Assembly (NCBI GenBank): GCA_016178705.1
Contig: JACOST010000032.1
Location: 216,448-254,837 of the forward strand
Length of the DNA: 38,390 nt
DNA from: Deltaproteobacteria bacterium
Lineage (GTDB): Bacteria; Desulfobacterota; Binatia; HRBIN30; JACQVA1
Direction of reading: 5' to 3'
In this document: piece after piece, positions 8,829 through 17,002 of the stretch
Layout of the letters: every line of letters begins with the position of its first letter
Position numbering within the stretch: the stretch's first letter is position 1
Position numbers and translations under genes: made by a program
Notes under the pieces: model-generated
The model's database searches: none
What the model saw: only the letters and a program-made list of their open reading frames with translations
Told to the model about the DNA's origin: nothing

Positions 8829-10345
8829 GGGTCCACCGCTCCTTTGGCGAACATCGCGCTTGGGGCGTCGACCGCTGCCATCTTTTTCTCGATGCGCGCC
8901 AGATACGCGGTCACCGCCGGCTCCATGCGGCTAAGGAACGGCGCGGGATACACTCCCATCAGCACGATCATCACCAGCAGCGGAATCAACACCGCGCGCT
9001 CGACGCTGGAGAGATCCGGGAGCGTGGCGTTGGCGGGATTCGTCAACGGACCGAACATCACCCGCTGGAACATCCACAGCATGTAGACGGCACCCAAGAC
9101 CACGCCGCTGGTGGCGACCGCGGCCAACCACGGCTGCGCCTTGAAGGCGCCCATCAGAATCAGAAACTCGCCGACGAAGCCGTTGAGTCCGGGCAACCCG
9201 ATCGACGACAGCATCACGATCAGAAAGCACACGGCATACTTCGGCATTTGCTTCCACAAGCCGCCGAACTCGGCGATCAGTCGCGTGTGGCGACGCTCGT
9301 ACAGGACGCCGACGAGCAAGAACAGCGCGCCGGTCGACAGGCCGTGGTTGAGCATCTGATAGATGCCGCCCATCACGCCTTGCGGATTGAGCGCGAACAA
9401 TCCGAGCATGACGAAGCCGAGATGGCTCACCGAGGAATACGCCACCAGCTTCTTCAGATCCGGTTGCACCATCGCCACCAGCGCACCGTAGACGATGCCG
9501 ATCACGGCCAGCGTGGCGATGTACGGAGTCGCTTCCGCCGCCGCCACTGGGAACAAGGGAATCGCAAAGCGCAGGAAGCCGTAGGTGCCGAGCTTGAGCA
9601 AAATGCCGGCGAGGATCACCGAGCCACCGGTCGGCGCCTCCACGTGCGCGTCGGGCAACCAGGTGTGCAGCGGGAACATCGGCACCTTAATCGCGAAGGC
9701 CAGCGCGAACGCCGCGAACAGCCAACGTTGCGCCTCCATCGGCAGGCTCACATCATAGAGATGCAACAGGTCGAATGAAGGTTGCCCCGCCTGCGCGTGC
9801 GTGGCGAGGTACAGAATCGCCACCAACATCAGCAGGCCGCCGACCATGGTGAAGAGCACGAACTTGATCGCCGCGTAGATCCGCCGTGCGCCGCCCCACA
9901 CACCGATGAGGAAGTACATCGGCACGAGCATCACTTCCCAGAACACGTAGAACAGAAACAGATCGAGGGCGACGAAGGCACCGAGCATCCCGGTTTCCAG
10001 CGCCAACATGAAGAACATGTATTCCTTGAGCCGCTTGTGAACGTCGCTTCGTGCGGCCAATAGCACCAGCGGAGTCAGGAACGTCGTCAGCAGCACCAGC
10101 CACAAACTCAGTCCGTCGACGCCAACCTGATAGCGAATGTTGAACTGCGGGATCCAGGCGAACGACTCGACGAACTGCATGCCGCCGTTGGTCGCATCGA
10201 ACCCCAACAGCATGTCGAGCGACAAGGCGAACGGGATCAGCGACAGGAAGAAGGCCGCGCGGCGGATGGCGTTGAGCTGCTCGCGCTGCATGCAGAGCAC
10301 GAACACGCCCGCGAGCAGGGGAGTGAAGACAATCAGCGTCAGCAT
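8825..10345 (-). CDS. nuoM: NADH-quinone oxidoreductase subunit M
   Basis: This 506-residue antiporter-like proton-channel subunit of complex I shows typical NuoM segments: FYVFWEVMLVPMYFLIGVWG (with the conserved TM5 glutamate), PMFPLHTWLPDAHVEAPTGG, LKLGTYGFLRFAIPLF and LKKLVAYSSVSHLGFVMLG. It sits in the inner membrane between NuoN and NuoL and pumps protons as quinone is reduced. It starts with ATG 15 bases after the nuoL stop and shares four bases with nuoN, implying one polycistronic message. Nothing unusual is visible in its length or motifs. Confidence 0.96.
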   Translation of the reverse strand: MLTLIVFTPLLAGVFVLCMQREQLNAIRRAAFFLSLIPFALSLDMLLGFDATNGGMQFVESFAWIPQFNIRYQVGVDGLSLWLVLLTTFLTPLVLLAARSDVHKRLKEYMFFMLALETGMLGAFVALDLFLFYVFWEVMLVPMYFLIGVWGGARRIYAAIKFVLFTMVGGLLMLVAILYLATHAQAGQPSFDLLHLYDVSLPMEAQRWLFAAFALAFAIKVPMFPLHTWLPDAHVEAPTGGSVILAGILLKLGTYGFLRFAIPLFPVAAAEATPYIATLAVIGIVYGALVAMVQPDLKKLVAYSSVSHLGFVMLGLFALNPQGVMGGIYQMLNHGLSTGALFLLVGVLYERRHTRLIAEFGGLWKQMPKYAVCFLIVMLSSIGLPGLNGFVGEFLILMGAFKAQPWLAAVATSGVVLGAVYMLWMFQRVMFGPLTNPANATLPDLSSVERAVLIPLLVMIVLMGVYPAPFLSRMEPAVTAYLARIEKKMAAVDAPSAMFAKGAVDP

Positions 10346-10360
10346 GGGATCATCGCCGAA

Positions 10361-12286
10361 TCACCGCCACACGTAGTACCCGATGATCACCACCGCGCCG
10401 ATCAGGAACGACAGCGCGTAGTGCTGCACGTTGCCGGTCTGCACGCGGCGCCACAGGCTGCTGTTGGCGGCGACGGTTTCGGCCGCGCCGTTGACCAGCC
10501 CGTCGATGACGGTGGCGTCCCAGACCCGCCAGAGCCACGTCGACCCGCGCTGGATCGGTTGCACTACGACCGCATCGTACAACTCGTCGACGTAGTACTT
10601 GTTGAACACGAGATCGTAGAGCCGGCCAGCGCGCCACGCGATCAGCATCGGCATGCCCGGCTGCACGATGTAGAAGAAGTACGCGATCGCGATCCCAAGC
10701 AAGGCGATCACAACCGACGCAGCCATCAATCCGTACTCAAGAGCAGCACTGACGTGCTCGACCTCACCATGGCCGAAGACCGGCGCGAGAAAGTGTTCGA
10801 ACTGATTCCCCCACAACCAATGCGCCGGCATGCCGATCCAGCCGCCGACGATCGACAGCGCCGCCAGCACCACCAGCGGAATCGTCATCGAGTTCGGCGA
10901 CTCATGGATGTGATGCGCGACTTCCTTGTCGGCGCGGCATTCGCCGTAAAACGTCAGGAACAGGAGCCGGTACATGTAGAACGCCGTGAGGCCGGCGCCG
11001 ACCGCGCCGATCAGCCACAGCGCGGCACTGCCGTTCTCGCTGGTGAACGCGCGCAACAGAATCTCGTCCTTGCTGAAGAAGCCGGCGAAGCCCGGAATGC
11101 CCGCGATCGCGAGGTTGGCGATGAAGAACGTCCCGAATGTGATCGGCATATGACGGCGCAGCCCGCCCATCTTCTGCATATCCTGCTCGCCGCTCATCCC
11201 GTGGATCACGCTGCCAGCGCCGAGGAACAGCAGCGCTTTGAAGAACGCGTGCGTCATCAAGTGGAAGACCCCGGCGCTGAAGGCGCCGACCCCGACCCCG
11301 AGGAACATGTAACCGAGTTGGCTGATGGTCGAGTACGCCAGCACCTTCTTGATGTCGTTTTGCGCCAAGCCGATGGTCGCCGCGATCAATGCCGTCAAGG
11401 CACCGATCCACGCCACCACCGCCAGCGCCGTTGGCGTCAGCACGTAGAGGAAGTTGAGCCGGGCGATCATGTACACGCCCGCCGTCACCATCGTCGCTGC
11501 ATGGATCAACGCACTGACGGGAGTCGGACCCGCCATCGCATCGGGCAACCACACGTAGAGCGGTAACTGCGCCGATTTGCCGGTGGCACCGACGAACATC
11601 AACAATGCAATCGCCGTCACGACGCCGAGCGGGATCTGCTTCACGTGCGCGGCGACTTCGCTGAATGCCAGCGTGTGCGGCCCCGCGCCCAGGTTCCAAA
11701 ACAGCAGAAATAGCCCGAGCAAGAAACCCGCGTCACCGATGCGGTTGACGATGAACGCCTTCTTTCCGGCGCTGGCGTTCTCGTCCTTGTCGTACCAGAA
11801 GCCGATCAACAGGTATGAACACAGCCCAACGCCTTCCCAGCCAACGAAGAGCAGCGGCAGATTGTCGGCCAGGACTAGCACCAACATCGCGAAGGTGAAC
11901 AGGTTGAGATACGTGAAGTAGCGCGCGAAGTCGTCCTCGTGCGCCATGTAGCCGACCGAGTAGATGTGAATCAGCGAGCCGACACCGGTGACCACCAGGA
12001 TCATCACCGCCGACAGCGCGTCGGCCCGGAACGCGACATCGAGATGCAACGAGCCGGCGCTGATCCACGGATAGACGTTGTCGAGCAGCGCGGTGCCCTC
12101 GGGTAGGCCGAGCAGCGTCGCGAAGGCGGTCACGCTCACACCAAACGCCGCGATCACCATCCCCGGCGCGATCAGTGACACGAAGCCCCGACCGGCGCGT
12201 TGTCCGAACGTCAGGTCGATCAGCACGCCGAGCAGCGGCAGCGCTGGAATCAGCCAGAGGTAATTTGCGGTGACGGTGTCGTGCAT
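10361..12286 (-). CDS. nuoL: NADH-quinone oxidoreductase subunit L
   Basis: This 641-residue distal antiporter-like subunit of complex I shows GWEGVGLCSYLLIGFWY (TM5 glutamate), YVWLPDAMAGPTPVSALIHA, IKKVLAYSTISQLGYMFLG and MTHAFFKALLFLGAGSVIHG. The extra C-terminal part contains the long amphipathic lateral helix that braces the membrane arm, followed by the last helix (YALSFLIGAVVIIGYYVW). I chose ATG at 12286, two bases after the nuoK stop; a TTG nine bases upstream in frame would overlap nuoK. Length is in the normal range for NuoL. Confidence 0.95.
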   Translation of the reverse strand: MHDTVTANYLWLIPALPLLGVLIDLTFGQRAGRGFVSLIAPGMVIAAFGVSVTAFATLLGLPEGTALLDNVYPWISAGSLHLDVAFRADALSAVMILVVTGVGSLIHIYSVGYMAHEDDFARYFTYLNLFTFAMLVLVLADNLPLLFVGWEGVGLCSYLLIGFWYDKDENASAGKKAFIVNRIGDAGFLLGLFLLFWNLGAGPHTLAFSEVAAHVKQIPLGVVTAIALLMFVGATGKSAQLPLYVWLPDAMAGPTPVSALIHAATMVTAGVYMIARLNFLYVLTPTALAVVAWIGALTALIAATIGLAQNDIKKVLAYSTISQLGYMFLGVGVGAFSAGVFHLMTHAFFKALLFLGAGSVIHGMSGEQDMQKMGGLRRHMPITFGTFFIANLAIAGIPGFAGFFSKDEILLRAFTSENGSAALWLIGAVGAGLTAFYMYRLLFLTFYGECRADKEVAHHIHESPNSMTIPLVVLAALSIVGGWIGMPAHWLWGNQFEHFLAPVFGHGEVEHVSAALEYGLMAASVVIALLGIAIAYFFYIVQPGMPMLIAWRAGRLYDLVFNKYYVDELYDAVVVQPIQRGSTWLWRVWDATVIDGLVNGAAETVAANSSLWRRVQTGNVQHYALSFLIGAVVIIGYYVWR

Positions 12287-12288
12287 CG

Positions 12289-12591
12289 CTACCAACGCAA
12301 CAAGTTGAGGTCATCGACGTTGGTGGTCTCACGCCCGCGAAACATCGAGATGATGATCGCGAGCCCGACGGCCGCCTCGGCCGCCGCCACGGTCATCACG
12401 AAGAACACGATCACCTGCCCATCCATCGAGTGCCATTGGCGGGCGAAGGCGACAAACGATAGGTTGACGGCGTTGAGCATGAGTTCGATCGACATGAAAA
12501 TGACAATGACGTTGCGCCGGATCAGTACGCCCACCGCACCGATCGCGAACAAGAGGGCGCTCAACACCAGATAGTAGGTAACCGGAACCAT
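12289..12591 (-). CDS. nuoK: NADH-quinone oxidoreductase subunit K
   Basis: A 100-residue, three-helix membrane subunit (MrpC-like) of complex I. It begins [20 protein letters not shown] and continues with [20 protein letters not shown], which contains the conserved TM2 glutamate; a further glutamate lies in the [10 protein letters not shown] helix. These form part of the proton path between NuoJ and NuoN. The ATG at 12591 reproduces the usual NuoK N-terminus and length; a TTG three codons upstream would overlap the nuoJ stop (TTGA). Spacing to nuoL is two bases. Confidence 0.95.
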   Translation of the reverse strand: MVPVTYYLVLSALLFAIGAVGVLIRRNVIVIFMSIELMLNAVNLSFVAFARQWHSMDGQVIVFFVMTVAAAEAAVGLAIIISMFRGRETTNVDDLNLLRW

Positions 12592-12596
12592 CGCGC

Positions 12597-13103
12597 TCAA
12601 CTCACGTGGCGTTTCGCCAGCACCACGGCGCCGATGACGGCGACCAGCAGGAGCACCGAGGTGATCTCGAACGGCAGCAAGTAGTGAGTGAACAGACGCT
12701 CGCCGAGGCTTTCGGTCTGACCGAAGCCCTCGGCGACCGCGCCGCTCATGCCGAGCCCGGCCACCGTTCCTTTCGCGCGTGTGAGCTGAATCACCTCCAA
12801 GGCGAGGAACGAACCCGCCAACGCGGCCACGAGCCGGAAGCCGACGCGACCAGTTTCGCGCGGCTCGCTCTGCAAGTTCAGCAGCATGATGACGAACAGG
12901 AACAGCACCATGATTGCGCCGGCATAGACGATGATCTGCAGGAGCGCGACCAAATGCGCATCCAGGAGCACGAAGACGACGGCCAGCAGAAACAACGTGC
13001 AGACCAGCGACATCGCGCTGCGCACGGGATTGCGTTGCAGGATCACGCCGAGTGCGCTGATCACCAGCAGCCCGGCGAGAATGAGGAAGAGCGGCAAGCT
13101 CAT
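12597..13103 (-). CDS. nuoJ: NADH-quinone oxidoreductase subunit J
   Basis: This 168-residue membrane subunit of complex I has five predicted helices. The diagnostic segment [20 protein letters not shown] is TM3, which carries the pi-bulge linked to coupling, preceded by [17 protein letters not shown]. The start ATG lies one base after the nuoH stop (TGA-G-ATG), so the genes are tightly coupled. nuoI, which normally sits between nuoH and nuoJ, is absent here. Confidence 0.95.
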   Translation of the reverse strand: MSLPLFLILAGLLVISALGVILQRNPVRSAMSLVCTLFLLAVVFVLLDAHLVALLQIIVYAGAIMVLFLFVIMLLNLQSEPRETGRVGFRLVAALAGSFLALEVIQLTRAKGTVAGLGMSGAVAEGFGQTESLGERLFTHYLLPFEITSVLLLVAVIGAVVLAKRHVS

Positions 13104-13104
13104 C

Positions 13105-14199
13105 TCAGGAATGCACCGCCAGAATGATCGCCGCCGTCAGCACCACGTTGGCCAACGCCAACGGCAGCAGCCCCTTCCATCCCAACCGCATCAACTGGTC
13201 GTAGCGAAAGCGCGGCAGCGTCCAGCGGATCATGATCTGCAGCCAACAGAAGAACAGCACCTTCACGGTGAACGAAAGCAGTTGCAGCAGCACCACCACG
13301 ATTTGTGGCAGTGCGATCATGCCGCCGCCGAGATGGAATCCGTCGCGCGCCAGGAACGGCACCTGCCAACCGCCGAAGAAGAGCGTGGCCACCATGCCGC
13401 TGACGATGATGATTTCGATGAAGTCAGTCATGAAGAACATGAGATGCTTCACGCCGGAATATTCGGTGAAGTAGCCGCTCACCAGTTCCGATTCGGCCTC
13501 GGGGAGATCGAACGGCACCCGCTTGCTCTCGGCGATGCCCCCGCAGAGGAACACCAGAAACGCGAGCGGCTGATAGAAGATGCCCCATGCGGGCAGCGGT
13601 AGCCACGACGCCAACACGCCGCCTTGCGCCCGCGCCATCGCTTGCAAATCCAGCGAGCCATACGTCATCACCATCGATACGACGGCGAGACCGACGGCCA
13701 ATTCGTAGGAGATCATCTGCGCCGAGCCGCGAATGCCGCCCAGCAGCGACCAGCGGTTGTTCGACGCCCAGCCGCCCAACACCACGCCGTAGACACCGAG
13801 CGACACCATTGCCAACACGTACAGCACGCCGACGTTGAGCGGCGCCACTTGCAAATTGACGGTCTGCTCGCCGATCTGCAGCACATCGCCGAACGGAATC
13901 ACGGCGAAGGCAACCAGCGCGGGGAAGAGATTCACGCACGGCGCCAAGAAGTGCAGCAAGCGATCGGCCCCGGCCGGCACGACATCTTCCTTGGTAATGA
14001 ACTTGAGCGGGTCGCACATTAGGGTGTTGACCAAACCCGCGCCGGCGAAGCCGAACACCGCGGCGCGGTTGGACCCGATGCGATCTTGGATGAGGGCGCT
14101 GCCCTTGCGCTCGACCCAGCCGAGCGTCCCGGCGAGCTGCAACACCATCAGCAACACGACCAGCGCTTTGATCGCAGCGATCCCGATCTCAAGTGCCAT
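13105..14199 (-). CDS. nuoH: NADH-quinone oxidoreductase subunit H
   Basis: This 364-residue membrane subunit, with about eight helices, forms the quinone-access channel with NuoB and NuoD. Signature regions are GWVERKGSALIQDRIGSNRA, NTLMCDPLKFITKED, SLLGGIRGSAQMISYELAVG and the charged loop PFDLPEAESELVSGYFTEYS. This loop keeps the acidic residues of the quinone chamber/E-channel. The C-terminus (TLPRFRYDQLMRLGWKGLLP) is typical. It starts 31 bases after the nuoE stop. nuoF and nuoG, which usually separate nuoE from nuoH, are missing. Confidence 0.96.
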   Translation of the reverse strand: MALEIGIAAIKALVVLLMVLQLAGTLGWVERKGSALIQDRIGSNRAAVFGFAGAGLVNTLMCDPLKFITKEDVVPAGADRLLHFLAPCVNLFPALVAFAVIPFGDVLQIGEQTVNLQVAPLNVGVLYVLAMVSLGVYGVVLGGWASNNRWSLLGGIRGSAQMISYELAVGLAVVSMVMTYGSLDLQAMARAQGGVLASWLPLPAWGIFYQPLAFLVFLCGGIAESKRVPFDLPEAESELVSGYFTEYSGVKHLMFFMTDFIEIIIVSGMVATLFFGGWQVPFLARDGFHLGGGMIALPQIVVVLLQLLSFTVKVLFFCWLQIMIRWTLPRFRYDQLMRLGWKGLLPLALANVVLTAAIILAVHS

Positions 14200-14230
14200 A
14201 TGCTCTCTGGTGCCGTCCGCGCACGCCGGT

Positions 14231-14710
14231 TCAATCGCGCGCGAGCCGCTCGATCAGTTCGAGCGTGCCTTCGGGAGTCAGGTTCTCCCAATAGTCGTCG
14301 TTGATCTGCATCATCGGCGCCGTGCCGCACGACGCCAGGCATTCGACTTCATCGAGCGAGAACTTCCCATCCGGCGTCGTCTGGCCCACGCCGATGCCGA
14401 GCCGGCGTTCGCACGCTTCAACGATGCGATCCGATCCACGCAGCGCACACGACAGGTTCGTACACACCTGCACGTGGTGCCTCCCCATCGGCTGCTTGTA
14501 GTACATCGTATAAAACGACGCGACGGACGCGACGAACGCCGGCGACTCGTTGATCAACGACGCCACGTACGCCAGTGTCTCATGACTCAGGTATCCGAAC
14601 TCGCGCTGCGCTAGCCACAGCGTCGGCATGATCGCCGCCCGTTTGGTCGGGTAACGCGTGAGGTACGCTTCAAACTCTTGCCGCGCAGCGGCGGAAAACT
14701 CTACGGCCAT
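14231..14710 (-). CDS. nuoE: NADH-quinone oxidoreductase subunit E
   Basis: This 159-residue thioredoxin-fold subunit holds the [2Fe-2S] cluster N1a. All four ligands are present: C-x4-C in VQVCTNLSCAL and C-x3-C in EVECLASCGTAP. The N-terminal helical part (MPTLWLAQREFGYLSHETLA) is typical of the family. NuoE normally works with NuoF in the NADH-oxidising module, but neither nuoF nor nuoG is adjacent. It is therefore the only N-module subunit in this cluster. The gene starts 34 bases after nuoD and shows no strong ribosome site. Confidence 0.95.
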   Translation of the reverse strand: MAVEFSAAARQEFEAYLTRYPTKRAAIMPTLWLAQREFGYLSHETLAYVASLINESPAFVASVASFYTMYYKQPMGRHHVQVCTNLSCALRGSDRIVEACERRLGIGVGQTTPDGKFSLDEVECLASCGTAPMMQINDDYWENLTPEGTLELIERLARD

Positions 14711-14744
14711 AGTTGACGCTGGAAATTCGATTGATGGCAGAGCG

Positions 14745-15956
14745 CTAGCGATCGCACTCGCCCCCGATCATGTTGAGCATGCCGAAGGTCGGCACGATGT
14801 CGGAAATCATGCCGCCCTTGAGCAGCGACCCGAGAGCGCCCATGGCCAAGAAGCACGGTGGGCGAACGCGCACACGATACGGCCGCCCGCTGCCGTCGCT
14901 CACAACGTAGAATCCCAACTCGCCGTTGGCGCCTTCTACCGCTTGATAGGCCTCGCCGCGCGGCACCTTGATGCCTTCCATGATCAGCTTGAAATGATTC
15001 ATCAAGCCCTCGATGTTACTGTACACGTCGCGCTTCTCCGGCAGCGTGATCCGCGGGTCGGTGATGCGGATCGGCCCGTCGGGCAGATTCTTGAGCGCCT
15101 GCTCGATGATGCGCATGCTCTGCTCCATCTCGGCCACGCGCACCAAGAAGCGATCGTAGTTGTCGCCGTTACTGCCCAGCGGCACTTCGAAATCGAAATG
15201 GTCGTAGCTCGAATACGGACGGGCTTTGCGGACATCGTAGTTGACCCCGGTCGAACGCAGCATCGGACCGGTGATGCCGTACGAGATGGCGTCGGCTGGC
15301 GTCAGCGTGCCGATATTGCGCATGCGGTCATAGAAGATGCGGTTGCGCGTGAGCAGCTTGTCGCAGTCGGTCAGGATGCCGCGCGTATGCTTCAACGCGG
15401 CGGCGATCTTGTCCGCGATGTCGGGCGGGAAGTCGTTGGTCACGCCGCCAATTCGTGTGTAGCTCACGGTCAGCCGCGCACCCGTCACCGCCTCCGCGAT
15501 GTCGTACACCAGTTCGCGCGACTCGTTGAGCAAAAAGCCAACGGTCATGGCTCCCAGTTCGGTGGCCGCCATGCCGAGACAGGTCTCGTGATCGGTGAGC
15601 CGCGACAGCTCACTCATAATGACGCGGATGTACTGGCAGCGCGGCGGCACCTCGATGCCGAGCAGCTTCTCGACCGCCAGCGCGTAGCCGACGTTGTTGA
15701 TCAGCGGCGAGGCGTAATTGAGCCGGTCGGTGTAGGGGATCACCTGGGTCCACGTCCCCTGCTCCGCCATCTTCTCGAAGGCGCGGTGGAGATACCCGAC
15801 CTCAACATCGCAGTCGACCACCACCTCGCCATCGAGCCTCAAGTTGAACTTGACCGTGCCGTGGGACGCCGGATGGGACGGGCCCATCTGGATCTCCATG
15901 ATCTCTTCGGTCGGATCTATTTCAGCGGGCGCGAACGGCCGGGCGGGATCAGCCAT
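14745..15956 (-). CDS. nuoD: NADH-quinone oxidoreductase subunit D
   Basis: This 403-residue, 49-kDa-type subunit lines the quinone-reduction site with NuoB. Hallmarks are MGPSHPASHGTVKFNLRLDG near the N-terminus (quinone-site histidines), VGYLHRAFEKMAE, PYTDRLNYASPLINNVGYA, ITGPMLRSTGV, and the C-terminal SLLKGGMISDIVPTFGMLN. The true start is ATG at 15956, giving MADPARPF; the open frame extends further upstream only as a shadow of nuoC. It overlaps the nuoC stop by eight bases, so coupling is likely. Length is typical of stand-alone NuoD, not the fused NuoCD form. Confidence 0.96.
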   Translation of the reverse strand: MADPARPFAPAEIDPTEEIMEIQMGPSHPASHGTVKFNLRLDGEVVVDCDVEVGYLHRAFEKMAEQGTWTQVIPYTDRLNYASPLINNVGYALAVEKLLGIEVPPRCQYIRVIMSELSRLTDHETCLGMAATELGAMTVGFLLNESRELVYDIAEAVTGARLTVSYTRIGGVTNDFPPDIADKIAAALKHTRGILTDCDKLLTRNRIFYDRMRNIGTLTPADAISYGITGPMLRSTGVNYDVRKARPYSSYDHFDFEVPLGSNGDNYDRFLVRVAEMEQSMRIIEQALKNLPDGPIRITDPRITLPEKRDVYSNIEGLMNHFKLIMEGIKVPRGEAYQAVEGANGELGFYVVSDGSGRPYRVRVRPPCFLAMGALGSLLKGGMISDIVPTFGMLNMIGGECDR

Positions 15957-16461
15957 TGAACTTCCAATCCTGCGCGATCGGATCGCGTTCGGGAATGAGC
16001 GGCTGGCGCTTATCGACGGGATAGTCCTTGCGCAGCGGGTGGCCAACGAACTCGGGATACATGAGAATACGGCGCAAATCGGGATGACCGGAGAAACGGA
16101 TCCCAAACATGTCCCACATTTCGCGTTCCATCCAGTTCGCCGACTTCCACAGCGGCGCCAGCGACGGAACCACCGGATCTTCCTCCGGCACGCTCACCTT
16201 CACCCGCAGCCGATATCCGTGCTGCAGCGACACGAGATGACACACCCAGTCGAAGCGCGGGGTTTGACCGAGACGATCCACCGCCGTCTCGTCCATGAGG
16301 AAGTTGAAGGCGAACTCCGGCCGATCACGCAGTTGTTGGAAGGTCTCGAAGCTGTCCTCGCGGCGGATGACGATGGTCTCGTCGCCACAGTCGCTGTGAT
16401 TCGCCACGATGCGCTCACCGAAGACTTCCAGCAGACGCGGCAGGAGCGGCGCTATTCCCAT
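15949..16461 (-). CDS. nuoC: NADH-quinone oxidoreductase subunit C
   Basis: This 170-residue, 30-kDa-type subunit belongs to the peripheral Q module. Recognisable segments are FNFLMDETAVDRLG, SLAPLWKSANWMEREMWDMF, GIRFSGHPDLRRILMYPEF and GHPLRKDYPVDKR, which match the conserved C-terminal half of NuoC. The start is ATG at 16461 (MGIAPLLPRLLEVFG), overlapping the nuoA stop by ten bases. Direct adjacency of nuoA and nuoC means nuoB, the N2-cluster subunit that usually lies between them, is not here. Confidence 0.95.
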   Translation of the reverse strand: MGIAPLLPRLLEVFGERIVANHSDCGDETIVIRREDSFETFQQLRDRPEFAFNFLMDETAVDRLGQTPRFDWVCHLVSLQHGYRLRVKVSVPEEDPVVPSLAPLWKSANWMEREMWDMFGIRFSGHPDLRRILMYPEFVGHPLRKDYPVDKRQPLIPERDPIAQDWKFNG

Positions 16462-16808
16462 TCGAGCGCCCCCTTCCGCCACACGTAGAGCAAACCCAAT
16501 CCGAGGATGCCGATGAACATCAGCATCTCGCCGAAGCCGAACCAGCCGAGGCGCCGGAACAACACTGCCCACGGGTACATGAACACCACCTCGATATCGA
16601 AGACGATGAAGAGGATGGCGGTCATGTAGAATTTCACCGAGAAGCGCCCCCACGCCGGGCCGCTGGATTCGTTGCCGCATTCGAAAGTCTCGAGCCGGAT
16701 CGCATTGTGACTCTTCGGCCCCAACAGCTTGCCGAGCAGAATCATCACGACTACGACCGTCCCCGCGAGCGCGAACGTCACCAGCACTGGGAGATATTCA
16801 GCAGTCAT
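16452..16808 (-). CDS. nuoA: NADH-quinone oxidoreductase subunit A
   Basis: This 118-residue membrane subunit has three helices. The family signature is clear: LETFECGNESSGPAWGRFSV (loop with the conserved Cys that gates quinone-site transitions) followed by KFYMTAILFIVFDIEVVFMY, which carries the acidic TM2 residues. ATG at 16808 was chosen over the TTG four codons upstream because it gives the normal MTAEYLPVL start. It is the first gene of the nuo cluster, with a candidate promoter about 50 bases upstream. Confidence 0.96.
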   Translation of the reverse strand: MTAEYLPVLVTFALAGTVVVVMILLGKLLGPKSHNAIRLETFECGNESSGPAWGRFSVKFYMTAILFIVFDIEVVFMYPWAVLFRRLGWFGFGEMLMFIGILGLGLLYVWRKGALEWE

Positions 16809-16856
16809 CCGACTAAGCAATTCGCGTGAATTTGCGACGCGCGGCGTCGGGCACCG

Positions 16857-16884
16857 GGTCTATCAAAGGTCGGCACGAAGTCAA
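16857..16884 (-). promoter_or_regulatory. Candidate nuoA promoter
   Basis: Reading the minus strand, TTGACT (16884-16879) is followed after 16 bases by TAGACC (16862-16857), about 50 bases before the nuoA ATG. The -35 matches the sigma-70 consensus at five of six positions; the -10 is weak. Position is right for the nuo operon, but this is sequence resemblance only. Confidence 0.3.
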
Positions 16885-16899
16885 GGTTGAGAGAGCGGT

Positions 16900-16939
16900 G
16901 ATCGGACCGATCGGACCGATCTGTCCGATCGGTCTGATC
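16900..16939. promoter_or_regulatory. Long dyad in the nuoA / carboxyltransferase divergent region
   Basis: Two 17-base arms (16900-16916 and 16923-16939) are reverse complements with one mismatch. They surround a six-base loop and contain the perfect 12-base core GACCGATCGGAC / GTCCGATCGGTC. The arms are built from repeated GATCGGACC units. The dyad lies midway between two divergent genes (starts at 16808 and 17003), directly before a TTGACA. It could be a shared operator or a transcription insulator. There is no T tract, so an intrinsic terminator is unlikely. Confidence 0.5.
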
Positions 16940-16945
16940 CTGTGC

Positions 16946-16974
16946 TTGACACCGCGATGGATTACAGTTTGTGT
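16946..16974 (+). promoter_or_regulatory. Possible promoter of the carboxylase genes
   Basis: A perfect TTGACA (16946-16951) stands about 50 bases before the carboxyltransferase ATG, directly after the dyad. With a 17-base spacer the -10 would be TTGTGT, which is a poor match. It is reported because of the exact -35 and its location. Confidence 0.25.
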
Positions 16975-17002
16975 ACGCAGCGCTTTGAGCGGGGAATCGA
17001 CG

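Noticed and set aside
7383-9086. 567-codon plus-strand frame opposite nuoN/nuoM
   Set aside because: Antisense shadow rich in His, Gln and Arg; the nuo genes on the other strand are unmistakable.
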